NCBI GenBank assembly: GCA_021799715.1
Contig: JAJYZY010000119.1
Span: 1 to 7,344 of the forward strand
Origin: Planctomycetota bacterium
Lineage (GTDB): Bacteria; Planctomycetota; Phycisphaerae; WQYP01
Direction: 5' to 3'
Length of the DNA stretch: 7,344 nucleotides
A model generated the notes under the pieces. The model worked only from the letters and a program-made list of their open reading frames with translations, was not told where the DNA came from and did no database searches. The translations under genes were made by a program, and so were the position numbers. Positions 4,893 through 7,344 of this stretch are shown here, in pieces (position 1 is the stretch's first letter; every line of letters starts with the position of its first letter).

Positions 4893-5981
4893 TGTCCATT
4901 TCGCTTCAGAATCCGCTGGGCGCTCGGGCCGGCGGGGCCGGGTGATTGCCGCCAGTGAGCGGAAATTAAAAAATGGAAATCGAAACATCGCCCGGCATGC
5001 CGATAGAACATCGCCCATGCCCACGCGTGACCGATCGGATATGGCATACACCGGCTCCCATGTTTCCGGTTGCAGCGAAGCGCGAAACCGCTCCAGCGAG
5101 CGGAACCTGTACAGCCAACCGCCCCAGCGACGTGCGGAATACCTCGCAATTTTCGCCCACCGGGGATTTTCATCATCTGCCGCAAATTGACTCCCGGCCA
5201 CCAGTCCGAGTGTGACGTGCCGGTACGTTTGTGAAAATTCCGCCATGGCACGGCTTATAATCAATTCCACGCTTCCGTTCGGAGCGTGCGGAGCGCGAAT
5301 AATTTGCTCAATAAACATGCCGTTTCGTGCCGGGACCGGCGACGCGACCAGCACGGCGGCCAATTGCCCGTTGCGATCGGCCAGCGTGAAAATTCTCCGA
5401 TGCCTCGCCGCATCTGAAAGAATAAATGGATCAGCCAGAAACCGCATCGGCATAAGCCGCCGCCGGCATAACCACTGACCGACCAAGTTCTGAATATCCG
5501 TTGAACGCGCCGCCTGCAACGGGTCGATTTCAATGACATCAGTACACCGTCGCCGGGCGCGGGCGATCTGATAGCGCAATGGCGAATTGTGGGCAACCAT
5601 ATCCGACCAGTTTTGCGGATTCCAAATCGGAATTGCCCCGATCAGCAATTTTCCCCGTCCGGCCTCAGTTAATGGATCAGCAGTATGCTGTTCCGCGCAA
5701 ATGTAACAAATTTGCCGCTGAGATTGGCGGGCAGCACATTCAAATTCTCCCGCGATTTCCGCCAGGTGATCGCGGCCGCCGATTGGGCCGCCGACGGTAA
5801 TCCAGTGTCTTCCAGAAGTGACATATCCCACCATTGCCGCGTGGCGTTTTGAAAACCAGAGTTTCATTCCCCTTTGTAAACTCTGAAAGCAAACCGTTTC
5901 ATACCCATACTCTCCGAGTATGCGCAGTGCCACCGCCCTGTTGCCCCCCGCATACAGCTTTTCAGCGGGTGCAAGGGTCAT
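4869..5981 (-). CDS. DUF2156 / LPG synthase C-terminal-like (MprF-type) acyltransferase
   Basis: This 370-aa protein matches the soluble catalytic half of MprF (Pfam LPG_synthase_C, also called DUF2156), a tandem GNAT fold. In MprF that half transfers lysine or alanine from aminoacyl-tRNA to phosphatidylglycerol. Landmarks are LWFSKRHAAMVGYVTSG (41-57), ITVGGPIGG (61-69), PLRYQIARARRR (134-145), the block around MPMRFLADPFILSD (187-200), and IIRAPHAPNGSVELII (227-242). It closes with YRFRSLERFRASLQPETWEPVY (291-312), the usual family ending. There is no membrane-spanning flippase domain, so the substrate may not be a bulk lipid. ATG 5981 overlaps the upstream kinase stop as ATGA. GGAG (5989-5992) lies seven bases upstream, inside the kinase gene. 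Its stop end overlaps the opposing methyltransferase gene by 24 bp. Aminoacylation is inferred from the family; the actual substrate is unknown. Confidence 0.85.
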   Translation of the reverse strand: MTLAPAEKLYAGGNRAVALRILGEYGYETVCFQSLQRGMKLWFSKRHAAMVGYVTSGRHWITVGGPIGGRDHLAEIAGEFECAARQSQRQICYICAEQHTADPLTEAGRGKLLIGAIPIWNPQNWSDMVAHNSPLRYQIARARRRCTDVIEIDPLQAARSTDIQNLVGQWLCRRRLMPMRFLADPFILSDAARHRRIFTLADRNGQLAAVLVASPVPARNGMFIEQIIRAPHAPNGSVELIISRAMAEFSQTYRHVTLGLVAGSQFAADDENPRWAKIARYSARRWGGWLYRFRSLERFRASLQPETWEPVYAISDRSRVGMGDVLSACRAMFRFPFFNFRSLAAITRPRRPERPADSEAKWTSAFFHND

Positions 5982-7344
5982 ATCAATGCTCCGGCGCTGC
6001 CCGCAACCCCCGCCTGTTTCACATCAATTTCCATCCCCAGTTCCTGCTTGTAGCGGCTGATTATAGACAATAAAGCTTCTGTGGCCCGTTCGGATGTATC
6101 CAACAACACCGCCACGGTCCCGCCACCGCCGCAATCGGTGATCCGCGCGCCATAGCTGCCGACCTTCGGGCCGGCTGTTGATAACTGATCCACCAGCCAA
6201 TCCGCCTGCGGACATGATCGTTGCAGGCGCAGGCGATAACTATGGTGCGAAGCCAGCATCAGCCGCCCCGCGCGTTGCATGATCAATCGCCGCTCCGGAG
6301 AGATCGTGGACCCGGTGTGTGACTCAGACAATTCTTCCATGGCCTGCAGAAAATGTTCCGCATGTTCGTATTCGCTTATTAAATGATCCAGTGTTGTGCG
6401 AATGGCGTACATGTTTTCAGGAATAATATCTCCGGCGGCAGGGTCAATATCCCCATAGGTTCTGATAAAATCCGCTCCGCGAAGGCGGCGCGGCAGCAGT
6501 GAACGAAAATATCGGCGATACAACTCCGGCGAAACATTGCCCAGATACCCATGAATGGGGTTGTGTTGTTGGCCGAGATCACGATAAATAGTTTCAATTA
6601 TTTTCGCCCCCATGGCTCCGGTGAGGTGAAATTCTCCGAAAATATTCTGATCTGCGGGACAGGTTATGCCGGTATCCAGAGCCAGTATGCGGATATCTCC
6701 CGAAAGCGGTATTTGCCCCAGCAGGGAATGCGGCTGTGCGCTGTAACGCAGCAAGTGTGCCGGCGGGCCATCCTGGGCGGAAAGAACCGTTAAAGCGTCC
6801 ACCACATGTCCGTGATTGTCCGCAGTGTTTCGCTGGGCCTCGCTGATAATTTGCGCTTTCTGAATGGCCGTCAGCACCATGCCGCGGCTCACACTAAGTG
6901 CTTGCAGAAGAGCTGATGTTACCGCGGTGGAAGCGGCTTGGCCGGCTCCCGGCCGGATATCTGAATCCACCACAACCGTTGCTCCCGTGGTATGGTTGGT
7001 ACCTGGTACGTTCGGCAAGGTCAGCCCCATGCCGATAAGAGATTTAAATACATGAATGAGCGGAGCCGCCCATGCGGCCGCGGGTGCATCGCCAAGCACG
7101 GCCTTTTGACCGCCGGATTGACCATGATCGGAAAAGATGGCCGCCCCCGGCAGAATGATTGGTTGATGATTTTGCCGATACTGCTGCCCCAGGAAAATGA
7201 TTTTACCATCGTCGCGCCACTGCAAGGCCACTCCGGCCCGGTTCGGCAACGCCATTTGCGCCACCACGCCGCCCGCCTCCAGTGACAATCCGCCTAAAAC
7301 GTCCACACGCGCCGGGGCCGTACATATTGTGGCTGGCGCTTCGC
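5978..7344 (-). CDS. GHMP sugar kinase, galactokinase / L-arabinokinase-like (5' end outside window)
   Basis: This is an ATP-dependent sugar-1-kinase of the GHMP superfamily. The frame is open to the right edge. Upstream of GTG 7306 it reads TAPARVDVLGG, the conserved first GHMP motif (APxRVxxxG), so GTG 7306 is an internal valine and the start lies outside the window. Numbered from that valine, motif 2 is RPGAGQAAST (118-127), where galactokinases have a GLSSSA-type loop. Asp170 in HVVDAL aligns with the catalytic Asp of the MDQ motif. YLGNVSPELYRRYF to YGDIDP (254-289) resembles the L-arabinokinase insert. ASHHSYRLRLQRSCPQADWLV (352-372) resembles the galactokinase SCPELD region. Motif 3 is YGARITDCGGGGTVAVL (385-401), with Asp-Cys in place of the usual Gly residues. 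It is probably active on galactose, arabinose or a related sugar for nucleotide-sugar synthesis. It is translationally coupled to the DUF2156 gene through ATGA. Confidence 0.85.
   Translation of the reverse strand, partial: EAPATICTAPARVDVLGGLSLEAGGVVAQMALPNRAGVALQWRDDGKIIFLGQQYRQNHQPIILPGAAIFSDHGQSGGQKAVLGDAPAAAWAAPLIHVFKSLIGMGLTLPNVPGTNHTTGATVVVDSDIRPGAGQAASTAVTSALLQALSVSRGMVLTAIQKAQIISEAQRNTADNHGHVVDALTVLSAQDGPPAHLLRYSAQPHSLLGQIPLSGDIRILALDTGITCPADQNIFGEFHLTGAMGAKIIETIYRDLGQQHNPIHGYLGNVSPELYRRYFRSLLPRRLRGADFIRTYGDIDPAAGDIIPENMYAIRTTLDHLISEYEHAEHFLQAMEELSESHTGSTISPERRLIMQRAGRLMLASHHSYRLRLQRSCPQADWLVDQLSTAGPKVGSYGARITDCGGGGTVAVLLDTSERATEALLSIISRYKQELGMEIDVKQAGVAGSAGALI

Noticed and set aside
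4176..5981. Restriction-modification or new defence island centred on the methyltransferase
   Set aside because: Neither neighbour is a nuclease: one is SapC-like and the other an MprF-C-like acyltransferase. No restriction, helicase or toxin motifs are visible.

Overview
The window carries seven protein-coding genes, five on the plus strand (left) and two on the minus strand (right). The gene at each end is probably cut by the window edge. I saw no rRNA, tRNA, CRISPR array or transposase. The organism is probably a Gram-negative-type environmental bacterium of moderately high GC. A planctomycete or another PVC-superphylum member is my best guess. The reasons are a lone GspG-type pseudopilin with no secretion operon around it, seven-base short tandem repeats, frequent GTG starts, and an arabinokinase-like GHMP kinase. 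This assignment is inference from sequence style, not from a marker gene.

Layout. (1) Positions 1-233 are low-complexity DNA built from degenerate seven-base units with a 16-bp perfect palindrome. The reading frame of the next gene runs through it without a stop to the left edge. (2) Positions 234-2302 hold two overlapping GT4-type glycosyltransferase genes joined by a GTGA overlap, probably part of a surface-polysaccharide or glycoconjugate locus extending to the left. (3) Positions 2303-2495 are a spacer with a promoter-like TTGACA. It is followed by a pseudopilin gene (2496-3005). (4) Positions 3006-3215 are a leader with a plausible promoter and a small hairpin, followed by a SapC-family gene (3216-4013). 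(5) Positions 4014-4175 are a structured spacer with an 11-bp-stem inverted repeat and two independent 11-bp tandem duplications. (6) Positions 4176-4892 encode a solitary SAM-dependent nucleic-acid methyltransferase. (7) On the minus strand, a GHMP sugar kinase (running off the right edge) is coupled by an ATGA overlap to a soluble MprF-C-terminal-like (DUF2156/LPG synthase C) acyltransferase. The 3' end of the latter overlaps the methyltransferase gene tail to tail by 24 bp.

How they fit together. The two glycosyltransferases almost certainly act in one pathway. The kinase and the DUF2156 protein are translationally coupled and so probably act together; sugar activation next to an aminoacyl- or acyl-transferase suggests envelope modification, but the substrates are unknown. 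The pseudopilin, SapC protein and methyltransferase look like separately transcribed single genes. No complete new defence or mobile system is evident. The points most worth following up are the heptad repeat array abutting or interrupting the first glycosyltransferase, the kinase-DUF2156 pair with its altered kinase motifs, and the repeat-rich spacer before the methyltransferase.
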